From Timema cristinae (lineage: Eukaryota > Arthropoda > Insecta > Phasmatodea > Timematidae), in contig JBCFYV010000012.1 in assembly GCA_039000515.1 (NCBI GenBank), forward strand, positions 13,252,370-13,316,369: a stretch of 64,000 bases of DNA, in the 5' to 3' direction. The translations under genes were made by a program, and so were the position numbers. Below are positions 48,130 through 59,419 of this stretch, piece after piece; the stretch's first letter is position 1; every line of letters starts with the position of its first letter. The notes under the pieces are model-generated. The model searched no databases, was not told the DNA's origin, and saw only the letters and a list, made by a program, of their open reading frames with translations.

Positions 48130-49215
48130 GAGTACCACATCTATATTTTCACATTCTATCTCGATATCTGACTCTATCACGCTCTCACACACTCTCTCAC
48201 TCTCTTACCCTCACACACACATACACACATTCTATGATGTAATCCTCTCCCATTCTGTACTCACACTTTATCCCTTTCTCTCACACACACTCTCTACCCT
48301 CTCATAAGCTCTTTAACACACAATTTATATACTATTATTTTTATAATAATCTCTATTATAAACTCTCTTAAAATGCGCTTTTTCTCTCAAATTCTCTTTT
48401 CTAATCCCTAAACTGCTCTCTCTCTCAAACATTCTCTTTCTCAAACGTATTATATCTTGAACGCACTTTCTCTCTCTCAAAGTCCATCCATCTCAAATTC
48501 CCAATTCTTCTCTCTCTCTCTCTCACATCCCTATATCTAAGCTAACTCTCTCTCTCTCTCAAACCAACTCTCTCAAACTTGCTCTCTCAATTTATCTCTC
48601 TCAAACGCTCTCTCCCCAAAGCCCATTCATCTCAAATTCCCAATCTTTCTCTATCTCACTCTCACTCTCTATATCTCAAGATCACTCTCTCTCTCTCAAA
48701 CCAACTCTCTCAAACTTGCTCTCTCAATTTCTTTTCTCAAACACTCTTCTTAAACACTCTATTCAACTCTGTCATTTTTAATTTTCTCTCTCTAAGCTAG
48801 TCTCTCACTTTATAACTTTCTCTCTCCAACTCACTCACACACACACACACACACACATGCACAAACACTATCTCACACACTTTATTATTCATTCTCCCTT
48901 ACATATCTTATTTTTCTCTCTCACACAATGTTTCTCATTTTCTTTCACAATCTGTTTCTCTCTCTCACACACACATACACATATTTGGTCTTATCCCAGT
49001 ATTTATCTCTCTAATACATACATATTCTCTGTCTATCACTCGCTCACACTTACTCGATCGCTCTCAATTGTTGTCTCATTCTCTTACACGCACTTTCTCC
49101 CACCTCACACTCACTCTCTCACACTCACACTCACACTCACCCACACACTTACACAATCACACACACAAACACTTGCAATCTTATTTTCTCTATTACATTT
49201 TATCACTCTCTATCA
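48130..49215 (+). repeat. CT/CA-rich low-complexity tract (~1.1 kb)
   Basis: Almost only C, T and A on the plus strand: TCTC runs mixed with CACACA runs. It contains a direct duplication with a 140-bp period (48478-48617 and 48618-48745), each copy holding CAAACCAACTCTCTCAAACT. Long Ser/His/Leu-rich open frames here are artefacts of composition. Such tracts can form triplex DNA. Confidence 0.95.
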
Positions 49216-49505
49216 TATATCTTATATATAATTCGATAAGCCTATTTCCATTAATAGAAATTGACGAGGAACAGAATTTGGAAAACGAACAATCATTTTT
49301 AAGATTAGGTAATCAGGATTCCGGTAAAAATAGTGGCCTAAAACTAAAACCCAATTTTCCTAGCAATTTTTCTATATTTTATTATCCTTCTGTGTGAGCA
49401 GTGGTTCATCTGTATAATCAGTTTACATCACCATGGAAACCATGATTTGTATATAGCTGTATATTGACAAATAAAATATTTGTCTTTGATTAAAATAATA
49501 ACGTC
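49213..49505 (+). repeat. LINE 3'-end-like repeat, copy 2
   Basis: Diverged copy of 47286-47545 in the same orientation, with TCTTATATATAATTCGATAA, CACCATGGAAACC and AAATAAAATATTTGTCTTTG, then AAAATAATAAC. It has about 40 extra bases in the middle. Confidence 0.6.
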
Positions 49506-50376
49506 AGCTCAATTGTTATTGAGTGGTTTGGTGCAACGAATATATAGAGTTCTAGGAGAGGGATAATTTTAAAGTTCTTAACGGGGCGTGAAGAAGGAAA
49601 ATATACGTTTTTATTCTACTTACCCACCGAAAACTAATATATATATGTAGAGTTGATAGTTTTGATGAGAAAGTTTTATCTAAACAGTGAGTGATTGCTT
49701 ATTATATTGATCCTTTCCCAACAAAATGTAAAAAATACATTTATTTCAATAATCTGCAACCATCGCTGCAATGATCCACTAGTATAATATAACCTCGTAA
49801 GAAAATAGCTTTTGAACTAATGCAAAATAATTATTGAAAGAGATTCTAGATTATAATATTGAATATATTATAATAATTATCATTTATAACCACATCAGTG
49901 GAAGTTTTAAAACAATTCTCACCTTTTATGTATTATATAAAACACTGTTTTTTTATGAAAAAAAACCTTTACAGCCATAAAAACAATATTTTGGGAATCT
50001 TAAATAATTGCTTAGTTATTAAAGAACTATAAAAACTCTGGATAATTTATTTAACTGTTATTACTAGATTTTAGAACTTTAATTGATAAATTAATTCACT
50101 TTACTCATACAAACCTTGTGGAGGATCCACAAAAATACTTTATAGCTGTAAGATAGTAATTTAAGATATCTTCCTGGTTTTAGAATCTAAAAATTAAGTA
50201 TTCAAAATAAACAAAAAGAGGAGAGTGCTTCAAAGGTGAAGAAATTATGATGTTGAGGATTTTCACTTACCACTAAGTCTTTATTCCACGTATCAATTAC
50301 CAATGAAATTGAGATCCGTATTCACACCAGACACTAAATATGATGTACTTGGCCTGCTTTCACGCAGTGTTCACAC
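49506..50376. other. AT-rich intergenic DNA left of the Harbinger element
   Basis: No gene recognised. Confidence 0.5.
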
Positions 50377-50379
50377 TAA

Positions 50380-50434
50380 GGCCGGTATGCAAGAACGATG
50401 TTGGAGTAGGAGTAAAGGAGGAGTAAAGGCGGAG
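50380..50434 (+). repeat. Left terminal inverted repeat of Harbinger element
   Basis: Starts GGCCGGTATGCAAGAACGA and contains GGAGTAGGAGTAAAGG followed by a second GGAGTAAAGGCGGAG, so a short internal duplication makes it longer than the right end. Weaker pairing with the right end continues to about 50500 (CTTGAGTTACTC). Confidence 0.88.
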
Positions 50435-50719
50435 TCAGCTACTCTTGAGGAAGGAATCCGTGTCGTGCTAGAACGTCTGGCTTGAGTTACTCAAGGTCAC
50501 GTGATGAAATATTACACAGAAGTACACATCTCCAGGGGAAATAAAATTCACTAGATCCACCCCTTCTAAAGTGTCGATTTTGCTTGTAAGTTTGATAGCC
50601 TGCTTAAATATGTCCTCTTGTTGATAAACACATCGTAATTAATTAAGAGCGTGTGCTGAAGTGAGAAAGAAAATGGTATTTATTAGAATTAAATAGGTAG
50701 TTTCCAACTGTCAAATGAA

Positions 50720-50808
50720 AAAAAAAATTATGTTAGGACCATCGCAGCCAAGAAGAAAGCGTGGGAACAAATTAATAGAATTTTAATTCTTCCAGTAACC
50801 TCCAAAAG
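50720..50808 (+). pseudogene. Myb/SANT-like protein, exon 1 remnant
   Basis: Reads RTIAAKKKAWEQINRILIL up to a clear donor (AAAAG then GTGAGT at 50809-50814). The KKKAWEQI pattern fits the first helices of the Myb/SANT-like DNA-binding domain of Harbinger accessory proteins and related zeste- or NAIF1-like proteins. Its 5' limit is unclear because of an A10 run just upstream. The reading phase does not join exactly to the next exon, so a one-base indel is likely. Assignment rests on pattern and context. Confidence 0.5.
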
Positions 50809-51563
50809 GTGAGTTTATTTTTATCTTATATTATTTTCAATTTAATACTTTATATAAAATCACGTATATTGTTTGAGTAATTGGATCGTCTATAGAAATA
50901 AACACAAGTAAAGTAAAATCTTTAAACGTGTTTCTTATTGATGGTAAACACAAACGTCAACGTAACAAAAAATTATTTGTAGGCCTATGCTATTAATTTG
51001 CGTAGGCCCTAGCGTTGATAAGTTTTATTCCCTTTCTCTGTAGGCCTAGCGTTTATTTTTGCATAGTATAAGTCGAAACAAAAGTTTTGAAATTCTAAGA
51101 ACGAGTGGATTTATATATTATTGAACTAACCTAATCTTTACTCCTAACTTTATGTATTTTGTCTACTGGTAGGTCTTAGTAGGCCTGATTTAGCACTTTA
51201 GACCAGTACAATCTTAGGCTAGTTAACCTTCAATATAATATTTTTGTACAAGGTCTAGGCCTAGTCACAAAGAAACATAGTAACTAAACTAACAATGTCA
51301 TCCTCATAAATAGAAAAATATTACAACATACAAATATACAGTATTACCTTGAAGTTATAGAGACAACAAATTTCATAAAATGCTTCACTGATTATTAGAA
51401 CCAGTATATTAATATAGCCAGCTGTATGTGGGAACTTTCATTAATATAGCCTTTATAATAATTTATAATAACCATTAGTAATCTTTTCTTGTTTGATAAC
51501 AAAGACACCTCAAGTTGACCTAGTTGGTAACTGTGTTTATATTATATTGTGAATTCATTTTAG

Positions 51564-51785
51564 AACTCTGGTTCACCTGCACAAACATTGGGACATTGTC
51601 AATCAAGAAGGAAGAGGCAACTATTGAAGAGACAGTGGAACTGATGAGCACTGGACGAGGGCCCTACAATTCTCACAAGCCATCATGTCCCAGGGTCGAG
51701 GTGGTAGCCCCCCATAACTGCTGCTCTGAGGTCTACAGGTTACACCGTTGCTGTCAATACCATATGGAGTATCTCGATACAACAG
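51564..51785 (+). pseudogene. Myb/SANT-like protein, exon 2
   Basis: Lies between an acceptor (TTTTAG at 51558-51563) and a donor (ACAACAG then GTAGGC). It reads ELWFTCTNIGTLSIKKEEAT then ELMSTGRGP, which resembles the end of a Myb/SANT-like domain followed by the GGGP-type linker common in this family. Its last base plus the next exon form an in-frame codon (GAT), so the intron 51786-52622 preserves the frame. This supports real splicing. An accessory protein of this kind binds the element ends and brings the transposase to them. Confidence 0.55.
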
Positions 51786-52622
51786 GTAGGCTATGTGAGA
51801 TATTACAACTATAAGGTTCATATTTACAGAGAGATGCACACACAGAAACAGATTTTATAAGTTTATTTATATTCATAGATATAATTTGGACTGAGAAGGG
51901 TAGTCCTACTATTTACTTTTTAATAAACAAAATATTGATATCATACAAAATAGGTGTAAGTTTCATGATAGTATACAGAAAATTAACAATTGTTTACAAA
52001 ATTAATTACATGATTGTCATAAATATGCTAACTCCTGAAAAACGACTTTGTTGACTTTAATCTGAATGGACATGTCTAGTATTGGTGGATGGAGTCTTTA
52101 AGAGCAAATAATGCACACTTGTCGATAAGTTAGGCCTGTCCTTGGAATCTTGTTTTAGTTACCGTACATAACATGTGTGTCCTTATAGTGAGTGTTGGGT
52201 TTAAGATGTAAGCATGTGTTTACAAATTATAATGTGCAATATCAATCAAACTTGCATCTGTTGACCTGCAATGCTTTGAATGTTAAATTACATTTTCAAA
52301 AGCTTATTTGAAAATGTAATCTAAATGGTTTTAATTAAAAGCAATTTGATGATTATGTGCATTGACACCCTAATTTAGTATTCTAGTAAAAAGGACTTGC
52401 AGAAAACAAGCCATGAAACATTTATCTGTGCAATATACAATGGTAAGAATGTTAATTTATTAGAGTTATTCTTTGATATTATTGGAAGTAGCAGCTGAAG
52501 GTCACATGACTTGACATCTGACTTATGAAAGCTGTTTTAATAACATCTAAAATTTATTAAAACCTCCCCATTTAAACATACTAGCTATGCTTGTTTTGTT
52601 CATACTATCCTTTATTTTTCAG

Positions 52623-52756
52623 ATTTCCCAACTACAAGCAGTGTCAGTTTGTCGCTGCCATTTCTTACACCAGTGCTTCAAGTCTCGGTCAGCTTTTCAC
52701 ATCACCTGCATCCCTCTTGGGGACCCCAGACCTTTAAATTTGACTATTATATGTAA
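52623..52756 (+). pseudogene. Myb/SANT-like protein, exon 3 (C-terminus)
   Basis: Acceptor TTTATTTTTCAG at 52611-52622. It continues the exon 2 frame as DFPTTSSVSLSLPFLTP and stops at TAA 52754-52756. The sequence is Ser/Pro/Leu-rich and has no domain, as is usual for the tails of such proteins. The frame match across the intron is the main evidence. Confidence 0.45.
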
Positions 52757-54296
52757 AATAGTTGACAAAACATTCAAAACAATTATAATATTTCCACATT
52801 TATTGTTAACACTATTATTATCTTTATATCTGCATTCAAGTGAATCAATTTTCTTTTTGATGAACTAGAAAGTGTTTAATTTAGAGTGAGCTCTGATAGA
52901 TGAACATTAGGTTGTTGCTCCGTAGTTAGACCTAAGGTTAGGAATCTTTGTTGATTACTTTTGACATTTTTGTGATGGATCTATTTCTCTTGAATAATAA
53001 ATACCGTAACCTGATTTTTTTTTTTACCAAGAAAGCATGCCTATAAACAAAAACATCATATTCAATTTTTTTAAACACTTTTGTTTACTATGTTTAATGT
53101 TCCGATGGATAACTAACCTTTATATCTTTATATAGACCTGTTATAGCTAGGTAGTTTATATTAATTTTACATAGTAAATTACTGTTTATTAATATTTTAT
53201 ACATTTAACTTGCTATTATGTCTCAAATTATGAAACATAAAATTATAGGACTTGAGAATTGAGCCTAGATGTTTCGGCTATAGAATTTATAAAACCACCA
53301 AACATTTTCCCATTTGTTAAAAACATTATTCATATTAGGGTTATTTTCAAGTGATGTGTAAATAAAATTACAATTTCCAATATCCATTGTGTCGAGATCG
53401 TTCACCCTGCATTAACCTATAAAATGTAAATATATCTACATTCTTATGTTATAAAGTGATTAGGGAACTTTCACTTTCCACTCTGGAGGGTCTCTGGGGT
53501 ACTTGATTTCCTGTTTATATGTTAACCACTTATGTTGTTGCTAAGGACTGCAGGTATCTTAATTCAGCATTGCAAATTAAATTTTGACAATTTATATATA
53601 TTTTTTTTGTCTGGCCAATCTCTAGTGTTATCTTTTAAAATAAACTGACTGTGAAAAAATGATTATAATTATTTCCATTCCTTAGCAGGGTGGTTTATTA
53701 TTTTTCATCCCAAGGTCCAAATTTGGCATCTGTTTGCACCACAAGCCGAAAATATATCCAGTAGTTTTTCTTAATAATATAGGCTCGCAAACAACACTCA
53801 GAAATTATTTTTAATATTATATTAAATAGATTATATTTGGAAGAAGGTAAAGAAAGGTAGATAGAAACAAAAAAAGGGACGAGTTATATTATAGTTATTA
53901 GAGTTATATTATATAAATTGTAATTTTGTCTGGAGAATCTGTCCAATTATGTCATAGATAAGTTTAATTAAATACATCAAAAATATTTTATGAAATGTCA
54001 ATCACTTTCACTGAACTTAGCATTATTAAATAATATATTATACCGATTTTTATCAATAAAATAAATGCATAACGAGATGCAGCCATGAGCTTTTCTAAAT
54101 AAATGTTATTTGAATCATCAGGCCTTCTTCCAATATTTGCCTGGTAAGTATTAAAGTAAGTGGGAATTTAATAGTGTATAAGGCCAAATTATTTTGGTTT
54201 GTTTACATTCCTATTGTATTGAATTGAACTTCAACAATATTGCATACAACATATTCACTAAATGTGTTACAAATCATATAACATGATCAACACTAA

Positions 54297-54553
54297 ACCC
54301 ACCTCGGTGGTGTAGTTGGCTAACACGCTACTTTTGTGTTGACTAGACCACAGAGGATAGGAAGAGTTGGGTTCGAATCTCGGTCGAGTGAACTGAGGTG
54401 AATTTTCCTAAATAGTTTTTCACTCTCCCTCCACACAATGTGGGTTCACTTCCTCTAAAATTCAACCTTTCATATTCCCAACACATTACCTAGTGTAATT
54501 AGTATTTAGGCGTACAACCCGAATGGGTAGTAAGATGTAGTGCTAAAAAAAAT
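54297..54553 (+). mobile_element. SINE-A, full length, in forward orientation
   Basis: Head CCACCTCGGTGGTGTAGTTG with B-box GGGTTCGAATCTCGG, body AATAGTTTTTCACTCTCCCTC, tail GTACAACCCGAATGGGTAG, then AAGATGTAGTGCT and an A-run. Lies inside the Harbinger element, so it inserted later. Confidence 0.88.
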
Positions 54554-54914
54554 CTCTAATACATTATTATGATTACTATGGTACTTTGGTGTCAACGTGC
54601 TTGGTTACAGTACCTGTAATCTGAGGCAGGAAAACATCCAGGTTTACAACTCCAGTAACAGTAAAAGAAAATTAAAATAGTCGATTTCAAAATTATTTAA
54701 TAGCCCTCACTGGCAAGGACCACAATCATCATGGTTTTTAACACACAATATTTATAATATAAACATTATGTTCTCTCTAACGATCAGTGTCAGAGCAGCT
54801 TGTATTATGTTTTGTCATGCTTGGCACAGAGTGTATCATGGCCCGCCACTACAGTCTGTGTAAAGTTTGTGTCTTGATTTGTACAAGTATAAACACTAAA
54901 ATAAATAATTCACT

Positions 54915-55148
54915 TTTGTGGCCACATGGTCTAAAATATCAAACTCACAAAAAAACTAGACTGCTGAAGTTAGGGAGATCATGGTTTGAATCCCAGGCAA
55001 GTCTAACGAGGGTGGTCTTTTGTAAATGGTTTTTCCCTTTTTCCTTGCAAATGTGTATACACTATTTAATCCAAACTTCCTCATCCCAGAAACAGTGTGA
55101 TCAGTATGTATGCATATAACCTGACCAGATAGTACGACAGTGCTAAAT
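54915..55148 (+). mobile_element. SINE-D copy
   Basis: Head GTGGCCACATGGTCTAAAAT, B-box ATGGTTTGAATCCCAGG, body TAAATGGTTTTTCCC, tail GCATATAACCTGACCAGATAG then ACGACAGTGCT, a mutated form of the shared tail. A 110-codon open frame across it is a by-product. Nested in the Harbinger element. Confidence 0.65.
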
Positions 55149-55359
55149 CGACAAGATTGTGTATATGATCGGTGATAAAGATCGTACAACTAATTGTGTG
55201 TGGATTTCTTATTAGTAAGTTTAAAATGTAAGAATTTAGAGTTGAATTTACGTAACAATACATCCACCTTAGCATAAAGGGATTAAAAATCTACTCTGCT
55301 GAGTAGAACGAAAATAATAGTTTCCTCTCTCTCCTTGGGACATACATTTAGTATCAAAA

Positions 55360-55818
55360 TGAGCAGTGATAACCTGCTAGTTTCCACCATTCTCCATTTC
55401 ATTAGAGGTCTGTAAGGTCAAGATAATGGATGTCCACATTTGGTAGTGTGTTTAACAAGAAGTCTGTTCTAACGGAACATGAAACCACTATATATAGTAA
55501 CATTACCGATGTTTTGATTCGCCCGCCACAATGATTTTAATAAGGTTCCAACTGTAATAGTCCATGTGGTGAAGCCCAGACTCTCAGATGGACCCCCGGG
55601 GCTCTGGACAGGATGTGGGTGCAGCCTCTTCGATATGAAACTCCAGGGAAGTTGGCCTAGTCATAGAACAGCATTCGCACAGCTCCCAGTTCAGCTTCTG
55701 TGGTGGGAAACCACACCACATGTTGCATGTTTTGGGCCAACCAAATTGATATTTTCTTAACAACACGTGATATCGTTGACTGGTCAACATTGTAGGCCTA
55801 CATTTCTCCGCCAACAAC
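55360..55818 (-). pseudogene. Harbinger transposase, exon 2 remnant
   Basis: Begins after an acceptor (TTTTTAG on the minus strand, AG at 55819-55820). In phase with exon 1 it reads a conserved helix-turn-helix block, VDQSTISRVVKKISIWLAQ, then TTEAELGAVRMLFYD. A neighbouring frame then has a PGV element and decayed DDE core traces around 55490-55630 (SPGG-like, DYYSWN, IVAGESKHR), where the family has the DGTH and GYYS blocks. Stops and shifts are frequent and catalytic residues cannot be confirmed. The C-terminal third is not found, perhaps displaced by the nested SINEs or decayed. Confidence 0.7.
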
Positions 55819-56296
55819 CTAAAAATGGAAGAACAAAGTTACTAGCCAATTTTAAAAAATTATAAGAATAGATATGTCTGTAGTCCGACCGAGGCCTACT
55901 GTGATTTTTTTAGAGGTAAGGTTATTTTGGATTTTATATATATATACAAAAAATCAATATTAAATGTCAACCAAAATCCCAATAGCTACTGTATGTCACA
56001 AAACAATCAATTAGCCTATTTGCTTCAATTACATAATTAAAAACAATGGAAGAAATATGTTGTCAGTAAATAATACAAGTCCTAATATTAATTAAACTTA
56101 TATACTGATGCTAAATTAATCTTAACTAACACATTACAAAAACAAACATGAAAATTTATTAATGTATTCAATCAAAAATTTAAATTAGTTGTTCATTCTT
56201 AAAAAAAAAGTTAATAACAATGTTTTTTGTAAGTTTAGTAATAATAAATAATATAACCTTAAAAAAAAGTATATTTATAATTTGGTATTAACTTAC

Positions 56297-56596
56297 TTGT
56301 AAGCATTCCGTGGCATAAAACTGAAGGGTGGTCAACATTTGTTGTAAATGAAGCAGTGGAAGTCATCGTTGTGTTTCGGGATTGTCAATTTCAACGTAGG
56401 GAAGTTATCTTGTCATGCAACTTCCTTCTAAAATAGAAAATATTTTACGAAATTGTTCGTCAGAATAAGCCTAACAGGTGTCCTGGAAATCCCTAACATG
56501 CCTTCGTTAAATCACAACAACTTTATTAGCCTCTTCTTCAAAATAGTCGTCGATAACGTCTAAATACGTGACAATCCGGTAGTCATGTAGCGCCAT
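56297..56596 (-). pseudogene. Harbinger transposase, exon 1 remnant
   Basis: Begins at an ATG at 56596 on the minus strand (MALHDYRIV), contains RRHVRDFQDTC and AYSDEQFRKIF, which match the N-terminal RDR...F..YSDEQF.. pattern of HARBI1-like transposases, and ends LTTLQFYATECLQ before a donor (GTAAGT). FYATECLQ joined in phase to VVGG of exon 2 reproduces the family's usual FYATGSFQ...VGD junction. Several stops, for example after VVVI, show decay. Confidence 0.78.
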
Positions 56597-56767
56597 ATTT
56601 TCTTGACAACACAAAACAAAATAACAGATGTTTGACATCTCTATTGCTCATGCGCGCCGCTCTGGGGTAGCCCTGTGTATAAGGGATAGGAGTAAAGCAG
56701 AAGGCTGGTCGGGACCACCTTTGGAATTACTCAAGCACGCGCGCGCGCTCGTCCTAGCAAGCAAATC

Positions 56768-56811
56768 AACCGTCCTCCGCCTTTACTCCTACTCGTTCTT
56801 GCATACGGGCC
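56768..56811 (-). repeat. Right terminal inverted repeat of Harbinger element
   Basis: On the minus strand starts GGCCCGTATGCAAGAACGA, then GTAGGAGTAAAGGCGGAG, matching the left end. CpG-rich sequence (GCGCGCGCG near 56738) lies just inside. Confidence 0.88.
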
Positions 56812-56814
56812 TAA

Positions 56815-59419
56815 GTTTTGATCCTACCATGATTAGAGTTTATTTGATCTTTCCCCGACAAAATACGATTCCCTTTCCACAATCACGCCCCAAAAACGGT
56901 TAAAATTAGAAATAAAAATTTAAATTTACACACACACTGGCAGGGTTGGTACAGTGGTGGTTTACACCTGCGCTTGATTGAGGAGCCGGGGGGGCTTATT
57001 TTAATAAAGTGAAAAATTAAGAGTTGATTTTTCAGAGGTTTTCAGATCCTTTCTCTGTGTGGTACTGTTATTTTTCAAATATCCCCAAAAAAATACAATT
57101 TTCTTAAATGATTTGAAGATGCATATACCCCCAAACAAGAACTATGATACATTCACTCTACTTCCCTCTCCCAAAAAAAATTTTGTATTTTGTATTTTTA
57201 TTCTGGTCTGTGATGGGATTCATTTCTTTTTTTTTAAATGTTAAGATCAATAGGCCTAATTTTTAATAAAAACCATTACGATACTTTTTGCTTTTTTTTC
57301 GACTTTAGGACAGATATTAGTTTCTTCATCATCTAAAGTGAAATATTAATATATTAAATTTTAAATACATTTTACTTATTTTTTAAACCTTAAGTATTTT
57401 TTTTCTAGTATCTTTTTTTAAATGTTTTTAAATTTTTTGCCCCAAATAAAATTTATTCATGTTGGGAAGAAAAAAGGGTTTGTGTTTAAATTTGTATAGC
57501 TTAATTATTATTTTAAAAATTTTTTTTAAAAACCTCTCAGAAATAGCTCCAAAGATAAAAGTTTAGTCTTGGTTGAAAATATTTTTGTTGGTCTTTTAAA
57601 TTTTAATCTTGTCCAATTGAAAATTTTTTTGCGTGTTTATTTGCCATCCTAATTTTTACCCCAAATGAGAGGGTATCAAAACTTTAAATTTGGACTTTTT
57701 TTCCCCCTCCTCTTTTGGTGTGGCTTTTGGCTTTTTGTGCAAAACAATCAGTTTGAAATCTTGGGAAATTTTAAAAGGGGGGGTTAAAAGTTCTTAATTT
57801 GAATTTGGTTATTGGTTTTTTTTAGTCCTTCTATTGTTTTAATTTGTGGGTGGTGGGTTAAAATTTTGGGGGTAATTTTGTGGTTATGTTTAAAAATTTA
57901 AAATTTTTGGGGGGTTTTCCTATCTTTTTTAAAAATTTTTTTTTTTTAAATTTTTTTTGGGAAAAAAAATTTTTTTTTGTTTAATTTTTAAATTTTTTTT
58001 CATTATTCTAACCAACCAACAAAACCAAATTAAATTTTAGATTTTGAAAGGTGGGTTTTTTAGGTTTTTACTTAAAAAAAATTATTTTGTAAATAAAATT
58101 TTTTAAATAAAACTAAAATTTTGAATTAAAAAAATTATTTTTGTTGTTTTGAAAATTTTTTTTCGTTTTTAAAACCCATTTTTTTTCTTTTTTTGGGCCG
58201 TTTTTTTTCCCCAAAAACCCAGTTTATTTCCATAGAAAAAAAGGTAAAACTGGGCCCGGTGAAACCCTTTTTGGGAAAAATAGCCCCCCCCAAAAGGGAA
58301 TTGGATTTTAAGAAAGGTTAGTTTAAAAAAATTTTTAGGAAAAAATTTAAATTACAAAAAAATTTTTTGGTTTAAAACATTCCCCCCTTTTTTTAAAAAA
58401 AAAATTTTATGTTAAAAATTTAAAAAATTTTTCCCCCCATTCCCCCCCTTTTTTTTTTTTTAAGTTATCCAAAAAAATCCATGGGTTTTTTTAAATTATT
58501 ATTGTTATTGAATGGGTTTCCAAAATTTTTTGTATATCTTTAAAAAAAAAAATTTAGTTACAAAATTTAAAACCCAAAAAAAAATTTTTGGTTTTTTTTG
58601 GTTTCAAACAAAAACCCAAAAAAACATTTTTTAAATTAATGGAAAAAAAAAAAAAAATAAAAGGGGCTGTTTTTTTAATTTTCTTTTGGATTTTAATTTA
58701 AATTTTTACATTTTTTTTTTTTTTAAAAATTCGTTGTTTTTTAAAAATTAAAATTTCAATTTTATTTTTTTTTTTTTTTGAGAAAATTTTTGTTTAAAAA
58801 TTTTCGAATTAAATTTTCGAAAAATTTTACTTTTATTATTAAAAACTTTTTGGGGAAGATATCTAACCTAAAAAAATTTTTTTAAATTTTTTAATTTTTT
58901 TTTGCTTATAAATTTTTTTTCCCCCTTTTTTTTTTCTAACAACAAAACTTAATAAATTAAAATTTTTGTTTTTCCAAAAATTTTTTTAACAAAACCCCGC
59001 CTTTAAACCCAAAAAAAACTAACGCCTGTTGATTTAGAAGGAAAATGGCTTTTATTTTGAGAATAAAAAGTTATTTTGGTTGGTTTTTTTAAATTTAAAA
59101 AATAATTTCTATTTTTTTTTTGGTTTAAATATAAGGTTTTATTTTTTGGTTTTTTTTATTCTTTTTCCTTTTTTTTTTTTTAATTTTTTTAAATCTTTGA
59201 GTTTCCCCATCCCCAAATTAAAATTTAAAAAAAAGTTTTTTTAACCCCTTTACGGAAATTTTAATTTTTTAATTTTTTGGGAAAATTTTTAGGGGGGAAC
59301 CCCAAAATTTGGTTGGGGGCAAATCCGGTATCGTTGTAGGTTTTATTTAAAAATTTTTTGTTAATTAGCAATTAAGGGGTTTTTTTTTTTGTTTTTTAAA
59401 TTATTTTGGTTTGGGTTTT
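56815..59419. other. Intergenic DNA passing into low-quality consensus
   Basis: GGTTGGTACAGTGGTGGTTT near 56945 may be a SINE head fragment. From about 57.1 kb homopolymers lengthen steadily and C becomes rare outside runs; beyond 57.8 kb the text is mostly runs of A, T and G. Open frames here mean nothing. Confidence 0.7.

Larger units (their letters stand above)
50380..56811. mobile_element. PIF/Harbinger DNA transposon, 6.4 kb, decayed
   Basis: The ends are inverted copies: GGCCGGTATGCAAGAACGA at the left and, reversed, GGCCCGTATGCAAGAACGA at the right. TAA flanks both ends (50377-50379, 56812-56814), the TWA target typical of PIF/Harbinger. Inside lie Myb/SANT-like exons on + at the left and a HARBI1-like DDE transposase on - at the right, the two-gene layout known for this superfamily. 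Both genes carry stops or shifts. SINE-A (54297) and SINE-D (54915) have inserted in it. It is not visible as long open frames because the genes are spliced and mutated. Confidence 0.85.

Noticed and set aside
48104..49397. Ser/His/Leu-rich frames that look like repeat proteins
   Set aside because: Translation of CT/CA microsatellite; open only because stop codons are rare in such sequence.
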